This document shows positions 7,285 to 14,498 of a DNA stretch of 20,047 nucleotides, in pieces. The first letter of the stretch is position 1. Every line of letters starts with the position of its first letter. Source of the DNA: an uncultured Erythrobacter sp. (GTDB lineage: Bacteria; Pseudomonadota; Alphaproteobacteria; Sphingomonadales; Sphingomonadaceae). Position numbers and translations under genes: made by a program. The stretch lies in the NCBI GenBank assembly GCA_913061345.1, contig CAJXTZ010000043.1, positions 1 to 20,047 of the forward strand, written 5' to 3'. The notes below the pieces were generated by a model, which worked only from the letters and a program-made list of their open reading frames with translations, was not told the origin of the DNA and searched no databases.

Positions 7285-8003
7285 GCGACACCAGCCTGGT
7301 GATCCCTGTGCTGAACGAGGAGAAGGCGCTTCCGGACCTCATTGCTACTGTCGCGCGGCTGGACCCGGCACCTGCAGAGGTGCTGCTGGTGGATGGCGGC
7401 AGTGCGGATCGCACGGTAGAACTGGCACGCGCTGCGGGATGGCGGATTATCATATCGCCGCAGGGTCGCGGGGTGCAGATCAACACCGGTGTCGCGGCGG
7501 CCAGACCGACACATGTCTGCATTCTGCATGCCGATACCGTGCCGCCGGTCGACATGGTATCGGTGATCGAGAGCGTGCTGGCCGATCCGCGAACCGCGCT
7601 CGCCAGCTTCACCCCGCTCATCAAGGGCGAGAAAATACGCTGGGGTACCACCGCGCACAACTGGGCCAAGACCTGGTACGCCCCGCTATTGTTCCGCCCG
7701 CGCCTGTTCTTTCGCGGGGCGCGGCTGTTGTTCGGCGATCACGCGATGTTCTTTCGCAAAGCCGACTTTCTTAGCGTGGGCGGATGCGATCCGGCGGCGA
7801 GGGTAATGGAGGAAGCGGACCTTTGCATCCGGCTGACCGACCTTGGCCGCGTGCGGCTGGTGCCGCGTATTATCAAAACCTCCGACCGACGTATTGCCGA
7901 ATGGGGCCCACTGAAAGCCAACTGGATCTATCTGAAAGTGGGGCTGTTATGGGCTATGGGCGCTAGGCAGCGGCTGGAGAAGCACTATCCGGACGTGCGC
8001 TAG
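7281..8003 (+). CDS. TIGR04283-type family 2 glycosyltransferase
   Basis: This is a GT-A fold glycosyltransferase of 240 residues. It shows SLVIPVLNEEKALPDLI at 5-21, VLLVDGGSADRT at 34-45 (nucleotide-sugar binding), GRGVQINTGVAAA at 62-74, LHADTVPP at 82-89 (metal-binding His-Ala-Asp-Thr in place of DxD), GDHAMFFRK at 152-160 and MEEADLCIRL at 176-185 (catalytic ED-like element). The GRGxQxNxG signature and the LHADT motif mark it as 'rSAM/selenodomain-associated transferase 2'. It is translationally coupled to the DUF2064 gene. The last 41 bases of its reading frame overlap the end of the convergent SDR gene, so no room exists for a terminator between them. Donor and acceptor are unknown. 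Confidence 0.88.
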   Translation: MSDTSLVIPVLNEEKALPDLIATVARLDPAPAEVLLVDGGSADRTVELARAAGWRIIISPQGRGVQINTGVAAARPTHVCILHADTVPPVDMVSVIESVLADPRTALASFTPLIKGEKIRWGTTAHNWAKTWYAPLLFRPRLFFRGARLLFGDHAMFFRKADFLSVGGCDPAARVMEEADLCIRLTDLGRVRLVPRIIKTSDRRIAEWGPLKANWIYLKVGLLWAMGARQRLEKHYPDVR

Positions 8004-8997
8004 GCAAATAGCGGCAGGCGATGGCGTAACCGATCAACCGGTCGAGCCACGCGCTGTCGGTCTTTGGACATGCCAGACCGGTAACTGCTTGAAACGCACT
8101 GTCATCGAATTGCGAATTGCGGGTAAAGTAGGCGCCGAACGTGGCCAATAGCCGTTCCAGCAGCAGGCGTTCGGCGGGGCGCAGGCTATCCTTGTTCAAA
8201 CCATCGGGATCGATGACCTCTGGTGAGGGAAAATGCCCCACCCGTGTCACACCATGCGCCAGTTCGGCAGCAGGCAGGGGCTGTGTGCTGACGAGGTGGA
8301 AATAGCCATCCTGAGCTTCCTCGAATTTCTCGGCGATCCGCACGATCCCCTCGGCCACATGGCAGATCGGCACGAGGTTGAACGTCGCGCTCTCTCGGGC
8401 GGGCAGCACACCGATCTTGCCGCGTGCCATCAGTCGGAAGACATTGCAAAGGGAGGGGAACTCCCGAATTGCACCGTGCACATGATCGCCCAGCACGATG
8501 GACGGGCGCGCTATGGCGAAGGGCGCGCCACTATTCGCCACCACCTGTTCCGCCTGCGCCTTGCTTTCTTCGTAATTGTTGGTGAAGAGTGTGCCTTCGG
8601 GTACCGGCGCTTCGGCAATCGGGCCCTCGCGCGTGCCACATACATAGGCGGTGCTGACATGCAGGAAGCCAGCCCCCGTGGCTTTCGCAAAAGCCACGGC
8701 GTTGCGCGTGCCTTCGACGTTGACTGCCGCCAGTTCATCGCGCGGCGCATCGAATTCCAGGTGGGCGGCACAATGGATAACGAGGTCGGCTTGAACCGCT
8801 GCAGGGTCCAGCCCCATCAGCGGCTGCGTCACATCACCCGATACGATCTCGATACCCGAAACAGGTTCGCCATCGTTGCCGCGCACTTCGCGGGTCTTGC
8901 GCACCATGGCGGTGACGCGAGCGCCGCGTGCCGCCAGCCGGGCGCAGACTTCGCCGCCGATCAGTCCGGCGGCTCCGGTAACGAGCACCCTCAGCAA
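7963..8997 (-). CDS. Extended SDR NAD(P)-dependent oxidoreductase/epimerase
   Basis: This is a Rossmann-fold protein of about 344 residues. Dinucleotide binding is at VLVTGAAGLIGGEVC (4-18; T-G-x-x-G-x-x-G). The catalytic triad of extended SDRs is visible as Ser115 in LHVSTAYVCG and Tyr142/Lys146 in NNYEESKAQAE. The general look (VIHCAAHLEFDAP, NVEGTRN, RPSIVLGDHVHG) resembles the NAD_binding_4 / nucleoside-diphosphate-sugar epimerase group. Substrates in this group include nucleotide sugars and acyl thioesters, so the reaction is open. The start is uncertain: the frame stays open far upstream, but homology-like sequence begins at MLRVLVTG, so I use the TTG at 8997, which overlaps the arsM stop; GTG at 8988 is an alternative. 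It follows arsM with no gap and is surely co-transcribed. Confidence 0.85.
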   Translation of the reverse strand: MLRVLVTGAAGLIGGEVCARLAARGARVTAMVRKTREVRGNDGEPVSGIEIVSGDVTQPLMGLDPAAVQADLVIHCAAHLEFDAPRDELAAVNVEGTRNAVAFAKATGAGFLHVSTAYVCGTREGPIAEAPVPEGTLFTNNYEESKAQAEQVVANSGAPFAIARPSIVLGDHVHGAIREFPSLCNVFRLMARGKIGVLPARESATFNLVPICHVAEGIVRIAEKFEEAQDGYFHLVSTQPLPAAELAHGVTRVGHFPSPEVIDPDGLNKDSLRPAERLLLERLLATFGAYFTRNSQFDDSAFQAVTGLACPKTDSAWLDRLIGYAIACRYLPSARPDSASPAAA

Positions 8998-10040
8998 CAG
9001 GAGATGTCCGACCGTGCGGTGTTGGCGTCCGCTTGGCCGAAGGGCACGGCGGTTCCGCAACCGGGGAACACGCCATAATGCCGATCGAAATTTCCAATGA
9101 AATCGAAATGCCCGGCAAAGCGGGTTTCCGCCAGCATCAGCCATGAATTGCCGCATACCGGAAAGACCTTGCCCGCCTCTATCGCATGGTGTGCGTCCAG
9201 TTCGAACATGCTGCCATGTTCGGGCACGGTGCCCTTGTAGATCACGGCCTGTCCGTAATCCTCGCACTGCGGCTCCAGCCCGGCCAGCTTGAACAGGCGA
9301 TAGGTGGCGGAAACGAAATTGATACCGGCCAGCTTTTGCGCGGCTTCGGCATCGTTGATGCCCAGCGGGCGATCGATGACCAGGCGCGGATCGGCGAAAC
9401 CGGCGGCCTTGGCGATCCGGTCGAAATCGCCCCAGTACAGCGCACCCGAAAGACATTCGCCATGCAGCACCGGGTCGTTCAGCAGGTGATCGGGCACGCG
9501 GCGATCAGCGTAAACGTCTGAGAAATACAGCTCTCCACCTGGTCTCAGCAACCTGTGGGCAGCGCGAAACACGGCTTCCTTGTCGGCCACAAGGTTGATC
9601 ACGCAGTTGGAGACGATGATGTCGAAACTTTCCGGCTCGAGCCCCAGCTGGTCCAGCTTCTCTATATCGCCTTCCACGAAATTCACATTGGCGTAGCCGA
9701 ACCTTTCTGCATGCCAATCCTTGTGCGTATTGGCGACGGCGAGCTGTTCGGGCGTGGCATCCACGCCGGTAACGCTGCCGTTCGGTCCCACCAGTTGCGC
9801 CAGCAGGTAGGCATCCTGTCCGCTGCCCGATCCCAGATCGAGCACCCGGCATCCCGCCAGCGCCTGCGGAACCACGAGCCCGCAACCATAATAGCGCGCC
9901 TTCACCTCTTCATGCACGTTGCGCAACGCTTCTCGGATCGAAAGCGATGGCACTTCGTAGGTGCAACAGGCATCCGTGCGCAGGTCGCCGGACCCTTCCA
10001 GCACCTTGCCATAATAATTTTGGCTGTTCTCGAGATTCAT
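8991..10040 (-). CDS. arsM: Arsenite S-adenosylmethionine methyltransferase
   Basis: ArsM transfers methyl groups from SAM to trivalent arsenic, giving mono-, di- and trimethyl arsenicals in the cytoplasm. The 349-residue protein closely follows animal AS3MT and algal ArsM: REALRNVHEEVKARYYGCG (36-54), the SAM motif VLDLGSGSGQDAYLLAQLVG (66-85), VSNCVINLVADKEAV (143-157), GELYFSDVYADRRVP (169-183) and GECLSGALYW (194-203). The four cysteines important in those enzymes correspond to Cys25, Cys53, Cys146 and Cys196. Further cysteines at 259, 296 (FPVCGNSW), 328 (FPGCG) and a terminal Cys-Cys pair (348-349) may help handle thiol-bound arsenic. Start is the ATG at 10040; residues encoded upstream are not family-like. 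It heads a two-gene unit with the SDR and is divergent from the flavoprotein gene. Confidence 0.93.
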   Translation of the reverse strand: MNLENSQNYYGKVLEGSGDLRTDACCTYEVPSLSIREALRNVHEEVKARYYGCGLVVPQALAGCRVLDLGSGSGQDAYLLAQLVGPNGSVTGVDATPEQLAVANTHKDWHAERFGYANVNFVEGDIEKLDQLGLEPESFDIIVSNCVINLVADKEAVFRAAHRLLRPGGELYFSDVYADRRVPDHLLNDPVLHGECLSGALYWGDFDRIAKAAGFADPRLVIDRPLGINDAEAAQKLAGINFVSATYRLFKLAGLEPQCEDYGQAVIYKGTVPEHGSMFELDAHHAIEAGKVFPVCGNSWLMLAETRFAGHFDFIGNFDRHYGVFPGCGTAVPFGQADANTARSDISCC

Positions 10041-10118
10041 GAAACCGCTCTTCCTTCTGGATCGAAAGCACGCATGGACGAGTTGAACTTCGTCGGCCAT
10101 CCCGAAACAGTTACCTGC

Positions 10119-10123
10119 AGGAG
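10119..10123 (+). promoter_or_regulatory. Ribosome binding site deciding a TTG start
   Basis: AGGAG at 10119-10123 lies six bases before the TTG at 10130. It is among the clearest Shine-Dalgarno sequences in the window and supports TTG as the true start of the flavoprotein gene, since the FAD-binding motif begins only seven residues later. Confidence 0.75.
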
Positions 10124-10129
10124 AAGTCC

Positions 10130-11545
10130 TTGAACTACACGCACGACGTAATCGTGATAGGAGGCGGCGCTGCAGGTCTTACCGCTGCTGGCGGTTGCGC
10201 GATGTTTGGTCTTCGCGTGGCCCTGATCGAGGGGCACAAGATGGGCGGGGAATGCCTGAACAATGGCTGCGTACCATCGAAGGCCCTGATTGCCTCTGCC
10301 CGCCGCGCCGCCGAAGCGCGCGAGAAAAAGCGCGCGGGCGTGCAACTGGCCGCACCGAAGGTGGAGTGGGGCGGGGTACATGCGCATATTCACAGGGCCA
10401 TCGCAGACATCGCTCCACACGATTCGGTCCAGCGTTTCGAGGAGATGGGCTGCGAGGTAATTCTCGACTGGGCGAAGGTGACCGGGCCGAAATCGGTTGA
10501 GGTCGGTGGCCGCACGCTCACGGCACCGCGCATCGTAATCGCCACCGGATCGCAGCCTGCCGTTCCGCCAATAGATGGACTTGCCGATGTCCCCTATCTA
10601 ACCAACGAGAACCTGTTCGATTTGAAGCAGCAGCCCGAACATCTGATTATCATCGGCGGCGGTGTGATCGGCATGGAAATGGCGCAGAGCTTTTGTCGCC
10701 TGGGAAGCGAAGTGACCGTGATCGAGCCAGGCGATCTGATGGGCAGGGATGATCGCGATTCGGTCGCCCTGGTGACGGAAGTTATGAAGGAAGAAGGCGT
10801 CCGCTTCGTTGCCGGCAGGGCGGCAGGCGTCTCAGCCGATCACGGCGAGATCAGCGTCACCACGGATGGCGGCAAGACGGTAAAGGGCTCGCACCTGCTG
10901 GTAGCGGTTGGGCGCAAGGCGCGCGTATCGGGCTACGGGCTGGAGGAAATCGGCATCGAGTCGGGCAAGAACGGCATCAAGGTGGATGAGCGTCGCCGCA
11001 CGAACCTCAAGCATATCTACGCCATCGGCGATTGCCGCGACGGGCCGCGCCTTACGCATGTTTCCGGTTACGAAGGCTCCAACGTGGTGCTGGAAATCGC
11101 ACTGGGCCTGCCAGCCAAGGTGGATTGGCGTGCGCTCCCGTGGTGCACCTATACAGAGCCGGAGGTGGCGCAGATCGGCATGACCGAAACCGAGGCGCGA
11201 AAAAAATATGGCGAAAAACTGCGCGTCGTCACCGAAGGGTTCGATCATAACGAGCGCGCCATCGCAGAAGGCCGTGGCAGGGGCCATTGCAAAGTGATGT
11301 TCAAGGGCAAGAAGGTTGTGGGCGCCAGCATCTGCGGCGTGAATGCGGGCGAATTGCTGCTGCCTTTCACGCAAATGATTACCGCCAAGAGCGGGTCTTT
11401 CGACGTAGGCGGTGCGATTGTCAGCTATCCCACACGTTCCGAAATCGTGAAGGCCGCTGCCTTCAGCGCATGGGAACCGACGGTGTTCGGCGCATGGCCG
11501 AGAAAGTGGGTCGCATTGCTTGCAAAGATAAGGTGTGCGTTCTGA
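10130..11545 (+). CDS. Mercuric-reductase-like FAD/NAD(P) disulfide oxidoreductase
   Basis: This flavoprotein (471 residues) belongs to the class I pyridine nucleotide-disulfide oxidoreductases, with dihydrolipoamide dehydrogenase, glutathione reductase and MerA. FAD binding is at VIVIGGGAAGLTAA (7-20), the redox disulfide at GGECLNNGCVPSKAL (Cys42, Cys47), NAD(P)H binding at IIIGGGVIGMEMA, the second FAD motif at IYAIGDCRDG, and the dimerisation domain fills the C-terminal third. The usual catalytic His of the His-Pro-Thr motif is replaced by Tyr433 (SYPTRSE), as in MerA. There is no N-terminal HMA domain and no C-terminal vicinal cysteine pair; a single Cys469 lies near the end. Substrate is therefore unlikely to be simple mercury detoxification and may be an arsenical or thiol. 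It starts at TTG 10130 and shares one base with the radical SAM gene. Confidence 0.88.
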   Translation: MNYTHDVIVIGGGAAGLTAAGGCAMFGLRVALIEGHKMGGECLNNGCVPSKALIASARRAAEAREKKRAGVQLAAPKVEWGGVHAHIHRAIADIAPHDSVQRFEEMGCEVILDWAKVTGPKSVEVGGRTLTAPRIVIATGSQPAVPPIDGLADVPYLTNENLFDLKQQPEHLIIIGGGVIGMEMAQSFCRLGSEVTVIEPGDLMGRDDRDSVALVTEVMKEEGVRFVAGRAAGVSADHGEISVTTDGGKTVKGSHLLVAVGRKARVSGYGLEEIGIESGKNGIKVDERRRTNLKHIYAIGDCRDGPRLTHVSGYEGSNVVLEIALGLPAKVDWRALPWCTYTEPEVAQIGMTETEARKKYGEKLRVVTEGFDHNERAIAEGRGRGHCKVMFKGKKVVGASICGVNAGELLLPFTQMITAKSGSFDVGGAIVSYPTRSEIVKAAAFSAWEPTVFGAWPRKWVALLAKIRCAF

Positions 11546-12531
11546 TGGCGACACGCGCGAGAAGCCGGAATGCGCCGACGGGTTCTTCCCCTTTCGAGGT
11601 GGAGGCGGATCGGCTGGAGCGAGAGAAATTCGTCGGTCCGCACGTTACGGCGGACGGCAGCGACCGCGCGAGCGTTGCCTTGCGCGAACTCGATACGCTG
11701 TGGTTCGCCACCGGCACCTTGTGCAATCTCGCTTGCGCCAACTGCTATATCGAGAGCAGCCCCACCAACGATGCATTGATCTACATGTCGGCGGCTCACG
11801 TCGCACGCTTCCTCGACGAGATTGCACCGCGCAGGTCGCGCGAAATCGGCTTCACCGGCGGGGAACCGTTCATGAACCCCGAGATCATCGCGATGATAGA
11901 GGATGCCCTTTCACGCGGGCATGAAGTGCTGGTGCTCTCCAACGCAATGAAGCCGATGCGCCGCCACGAGGCTGCGTTGCTGCGGCTGCACAAAACCTAT
12001 GGCAGCAAGCTGACGATCCGCGTCTCCATCGATCACCATACGCAAGCCGTGCACGAGGCAGAGCGCGGCCCGGCCAGCTGGCAGCCCATGCTGGAAGGGA
12101 TGCGCTGGTTATCGGCGAATGGCTTCTCCCTCGCGGCGGCAGGCCGTCGCCTTGGCGGGGAAACCGACGAGGCAGCCCGCAACAGCTATCGCCTGCTGTT
12201 CGAGACAGAAGCGATTGCGCTGGATGTGGACGATCCTGCTCGGCTGGTGCTGTTTCCGGAAATGGATGCGAGCGCCGACGTGCCGGAGATCACCACCGAT
12301 TGCTGGGGAATACTGAACAAGTCTCCCGAAGACGTGATGTGTTCGAGCAGCCGCATGGTGGTACACCGCAAGGGAGAGGCTGCACCCCGCGTCGTTGCAT
12401 GTACGCTGCTACCTTACGATCCGGGCTTCGACCTTGGCGATACCGTGAACGAAGCTGATCGCAGCGTAGCGCTTAACCACCCGCATTGCGCGCGCTTTTG
12501 CGTGTTGGGCGGGGCGAGCTGCTCGGGCTGA
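11545..12531 (+). CDS. Radical SAM protein with cysteine-rich C-terminus
   Basis: The product has 328 residues. The radical SAM signature is CNLACANC (Cys60, Cys64, Cys67), which binds the [4Fe-4S] cluster that cleaves SAM. IGFTGGEPFMNPE (101-113) is the GGE motif that contacts SAM, and LTIRVSIDHH (156-165) is a later barrel strand. The C-terminal part carries six more cysteines at 253, 266, 286, 315, 319 and 326, which suggests an auxiliary iron-sulfur cluster as in SPASM or twitch domains. The first 50 residues are polar and poorly classifiable. The sequence does not resemble ArsS of arsenosugar synthesis beyond the shared fold. It is coupled to the flavoprotein (TGATG overlap), and lies close to arsM. 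The reaction is unknown; modification of a methylated arsenical is one possibility, peptide or metabolite chemistry another. Confidence 0.86.
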   Translation: MATRARSRNAPTGSSPFEVEADRLEREKFVGPHVTADGSDRASVALRELDTLWFATGTLCNLACANCYIESSPTNDALIYMSAAHVARFLDEIAPRRSREIGFTGGEPFMNPEIIAMIEDALSRGHEVLVLSNAMKPMRRHEAALLRLHKTYGSKLTIRVSIDHHTQAVHEAERGPASWQPMLEGMRWLSANGFSLAAAGRRLGGETDEAARNSYRLLFETEAIALDVDDPARLVLFPEMDASADVPEITTDCWGILNKSPEDVMCSSSRMVVHRKGEAAPRVVACTLLPYDPGFDLGDTVNEADRSVALNHPHCARFCVLGGASCSG

Positions 12532-12580
12532 TGAGAGTGACCTCAGGAGCCGTTCAGCTGTCTCATACGTATATACGATC

Positions 12581-13000
12581 ATGGTAATGAAAAAGCTGGC
12601 TTTGATCGCCGCGTCCGCCGCCCTGTTCGCCTCGCCGGCCGCAGCGCAAAGCAACATCGACGGTACTTATGTCGATTCTGGCGGCTATACCGAGATCACC
12701 GTCGCGGCTTGCGGTAACGCGCGATGTGGAGAAATTACTCGCATCGTGAAGCGCAAACCAGGAGAACCAAACCGCGATGTTCATAATGATAACCCGGCGC
12801 TGCGCGATCGCCCCATTCTGGGCATCACCATATTGCAGAACCTTCGCTGGGATGACGGGGTATGGCGCGGGGACGTTTACAATCCCGAGGACGGCAACAC
12901 CTACCGGACCGAAGTGCGCCGGGCCGCAGGCGGCGCGCTGGAAGTTAAGGGCTGCGTCACCCTGTTCTGCCGCACTCGCGTATGGCCCGCCGCCGACTAA
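12581..13000 (+). CDS. DUF2147 secreted protein
   Basis: This is a small exported protein of 139 residues. Residues 4-22 form a Sec signal peptide ending in SPAAAQS, so cleavage after AAA or AAAQ is likely and the mature protein is periplasmic. The mature part has the DUF2147 pattern: IDGTYVD near the start, ITVAACGNARCGEI (Cys44, Cys49), LRWDDGVWRGDVYNPEDGNTYR (about 88-109) and GCVTLFCRTRVW (Cys125, Cys130) at the end. The four cysteines may form two disulfides. The family is a small beta-barrel-like fold without known activity. ATG at 12581 and at 12587 are both possible starts. It follows the radical SAM gene after 49 bases that hold the palindrome CGTATATACG, so it may have its own promoter. 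Confidence 0.88.
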   Translation: MVMKKLALIAASAALFASPAAAQSNIDGTYVDSGGYTEITVAACGNARCGEITRIVKRKPGEPNRDVHNDNPALRDRPILGITILQNLRWDDGVWRGDVYNPEDGNTYRTEVRRAAGGALEVKGCVTLFCRTRVWPAAD

Positions 13001-13004
13001 GTCC

Positions 13005-13019
13005 CCCCGCCTAGCGGGG
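13005..13019 (+). terminator. GC-rich stem-loop after the DUF2147 gene
   Basis: CCCCGC (13005-13010) and GCGGGG (13014-13019) pair around a three-base loop, four bases after the stop codon. It is followed by only two T residues and then a second short hairpin (GACCG at 13022-13026 with CGGTC at 13031-13035). It probably terminates the DUF2147 transcript before the tRNA gene. Confidence 0.5.
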
Positions 13020-13061
13020 TTGACCGAATCCGGTCGCAGCGTTAATGGCGCCCACCTCTGG

Positions 13062-13135
13062 TGCCCCGTCCTCTAACGGTAAGAGAGCGGACTCTGACTC
13101 CGTCAATCAAGGTTCGAATCCTTGCGGGGCATCCA
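13062..13135 (+). tRNA. tRNA-Gln (anticodon CUG)
   Basis: The 74-base gene folds into a complete cloverleaf: acceptor TGCCCCG with CGGGGCA, D arm CTCT/AGAG around a GG-containing loop, anticodon stem GCGGA/TCCGT with loop CTCTGAC (anticodon CTG at 13094-13096), a four-base variable loop, and a T arm CAAGG/CCTTG with TTCGAAT. The CCA end is encoded. The first pair is U1-A72, as in bacterial glutamine tRNAs. It reads CAG, the frequent glutamine codon in this GC-rich genome. Confidence 0.95.
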
Positions 13136-13181
13136 ACACATCTTCTCACAGTATCGCACGTCGCCTCAGTAGCCATCCACA

Positions 13182-13201
13182 AACGGCTGACATAAGCCGT
13201 T
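13182..13201. terminator. Stem-loop between tRNA-Gln and bioA
   Basis: AACGGCT (13182-13188) and AGCCGTT (13195-13201) form a seven-pair stem with a six-base loop. It sits between the convergent tRNA gene and the end of bioA. A related, interrupted repeat (AGCGG at 13202-13206, CCGCT at 13225-13229, ACGGCT at 13235-13240) follows and reaches the bioA stop, so alternative folds are possible. No T-run is present. Confidence 0.45.
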
Positions 13202-13238
13202 AGCGGATGCTGTCATAAGCTTGGCCGCTACCGAACGG

Positions 13239-14498
13239 CTAGCCCACGCAAATATCTACGCCGGACGCCATTACTGCGGCCACACGGTCGATATCGTCCT
13301 GCGCGATGCAATATGGCGGCATGGCGTAAACGGTGTTGCCCAGTGGGCGGATCAGCACGTCATTCGCGAAGAAATGCGCGCGCAGACGATGGCCTATGTC
13401 GGCAAGATAACCTTCGTCACCACCGGTATCGATATCGAAAGCTATCATCGTGCCGCACTGGCGGGGGCGGGTGACTTCGCGCCTTTGCGAAAGGTTCTCC
13501 AGCACCACGCCCAACCGTTGTGAAAGCGTGCCGATACGGTCCAACACCGGCTCTTCCCGCCAGATCGCCAGGTTCGCCACTGCTGCTGCGCAGGCGACCG
13601 GGTTGGCGGTGAAACTGGAGGAATGGAAGAACAGTTTCGAACGATCGGTGGAATAGTGCGCATCGAATATCGGTGCGGTGGCCATGGTGACGGCCAGCGG
13701 CATGGAGCCACCGGTCAGCCCTTTTGCAAGGCACAGGATGTCGGGTGTCACGCCAGCCTGCTCGCAAGCCAGCAGCGTGCCGGTGCGACCCCAGCCCGTC
13801 ATGACCTCGTCGGCGATGAACAGGACACCGTGCCGCGCGCAGATCGTGCGCATTTCCGCCAGTACATGCGGAGGATAAGTGAGCATTCCGCCCGCGCCCA
13901 GCAGCAGCGGTTCAACGATGAAGACGGCAACGTCTCCGGCCGCGCAGGCGGCTTCCAGCGCATCGAATGTCAGTTGAGGATCGAAAGCAGGAAAAGGAAT
14001 GGTACCCACGTCGAACAGCAGCGGGGCGTAGGCGCGATTGAACACGCCGCGCTCGCCAATGCTCATCGCGCCGATGGTATCGCCATGATAGCTGTGTTCC
14101 AGTACCAGGATGCGATGCCGTGGCTCTTCGCGATTGTGCCAGTATCCCAGCGCCATTTTCAGCGCGACTTCCACGGCGGTTGAACCGGAGTCCGAGTAGA
14201 ACACGTGGTCGAGCCCGTCCGGCATTATTTCCACCAGCCTGCGCGCCAGCGTCTCGGCTGGTTCATGTGTCCATCCGGCAAAGATCACCTGGTCCAGCTT
14301 CTCTGTCTGCTCGCGAACGGCAGCCATGATGCACGGGTGGTTGTGGCCGTGGGTGGTGACCCACCAGCTGGAAATCGCATCGATGACGCGCCGCCCGTCA
14401 GCGGTGTGGAGGACAGCACCTTCGCCGCGTATGACCAGCGGAATGTGTTCGCCCAAACCATGCTGATGGAAGGGATGCCATACAGGTGATGTGTTCAT
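13239..14498 (-). CDS. bioA: Adenosylmethionine--8-amino-7-oxononanoate aminotransferase
   Basis: BioA moves the amino group of SAM onto 8-amino-7-oxononanoate (KAPA) to give 7,8-diaminopelargonate (DAPA), using pyridoxal phosphate. The 419-residue protein opens with VWHPFHQH, carries SSWWVTTHGHNHP (43-55), SDSGSTAVEVALKMA (102-116), HSYHGDTIGAMS (135-146), FIADEVMTGWGRTG with Asp230 that holds the cofactor ring nitrogen, and the PLP lysine Lys259 in LAKGLTGG. The Trp-Trp and the W-H-P-F opening distinguish BioA from other class III aminotransferases. Its start overlaps the bioD stop by four bases; it is the last gene of the bio operon. Confidence 0.96.
   Translation of the reverse strand: MNTSPVWHPFHQHGLGEHIPLVIRGEGAVLHTADGRRVIDAISSWWVTTHGHNHPCIMAAVREQTEKLDQVIFAGWTHEPAETLARRLVEIMPDGLDHVFYSDSGSTAVEVALKMALGYWHNREEPRHRILVLEHSYHGDTIGAMSIGERGVFNRAYAPLLFDVGTIPFPAFDPQLTFDALEAACAAGDVAVFIVEPLLLGAGGMLTYPPHVLAEMRTICARHGVLFIADEVMTGWGRTGTLLACEQAGVTPDILCLAKGLTGGSMPLAVTMATAPIFDAHYSTDRSKLFFHSSSFTANPVACAAAVANLAIWREEPVLDRIGTLSQRLGVVLENLSQRREVTRPRQCGTMIAFDIDTGGDEGYLADIGHRLRAHFFANDVLIRPLGNTVYAMPPYCIAQDDIDRVAAVMASGVDICVG

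Noticed and set aside
9001..9456. The SDR reading frame stays open upstream to 9456, suggesting a longer N-terminus or a fusion.
   Set aside because: The upstream part lies out of frame inside arsM and is arginine-rich shadow sequence; the Rossmann motif TGAAGLIG starts right after 8997.
10130..11545. Calling the flavoprotein MerA (mercuric reductase).
   Set aside because: It lacks the C-terminal vicinal cysteines and any HMA domain, and no merR, merT or merP lies nearby.
11545..12531. Calling the radical SAM protein ArsS.
   Set aside because: The motif context CNLACANCYIE and the spacing of the C-terminal cysteines do not match what I know of ArsS; only the gene context is similar.
12568..12577. 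CGTATATACG palindrome before the DUF2147 gene as an operator.
   Set aside because: Ten bases with an alternating centre is easily chance, and it may simply be a -10-like promoter element; not enough to call.
13062..13238. tRNA-Gln as an integration site for a mobile element.
   Set aside because: No integrase, no direct repeat of the tRNA 3' end, and the neighbours on both sides are core genes.
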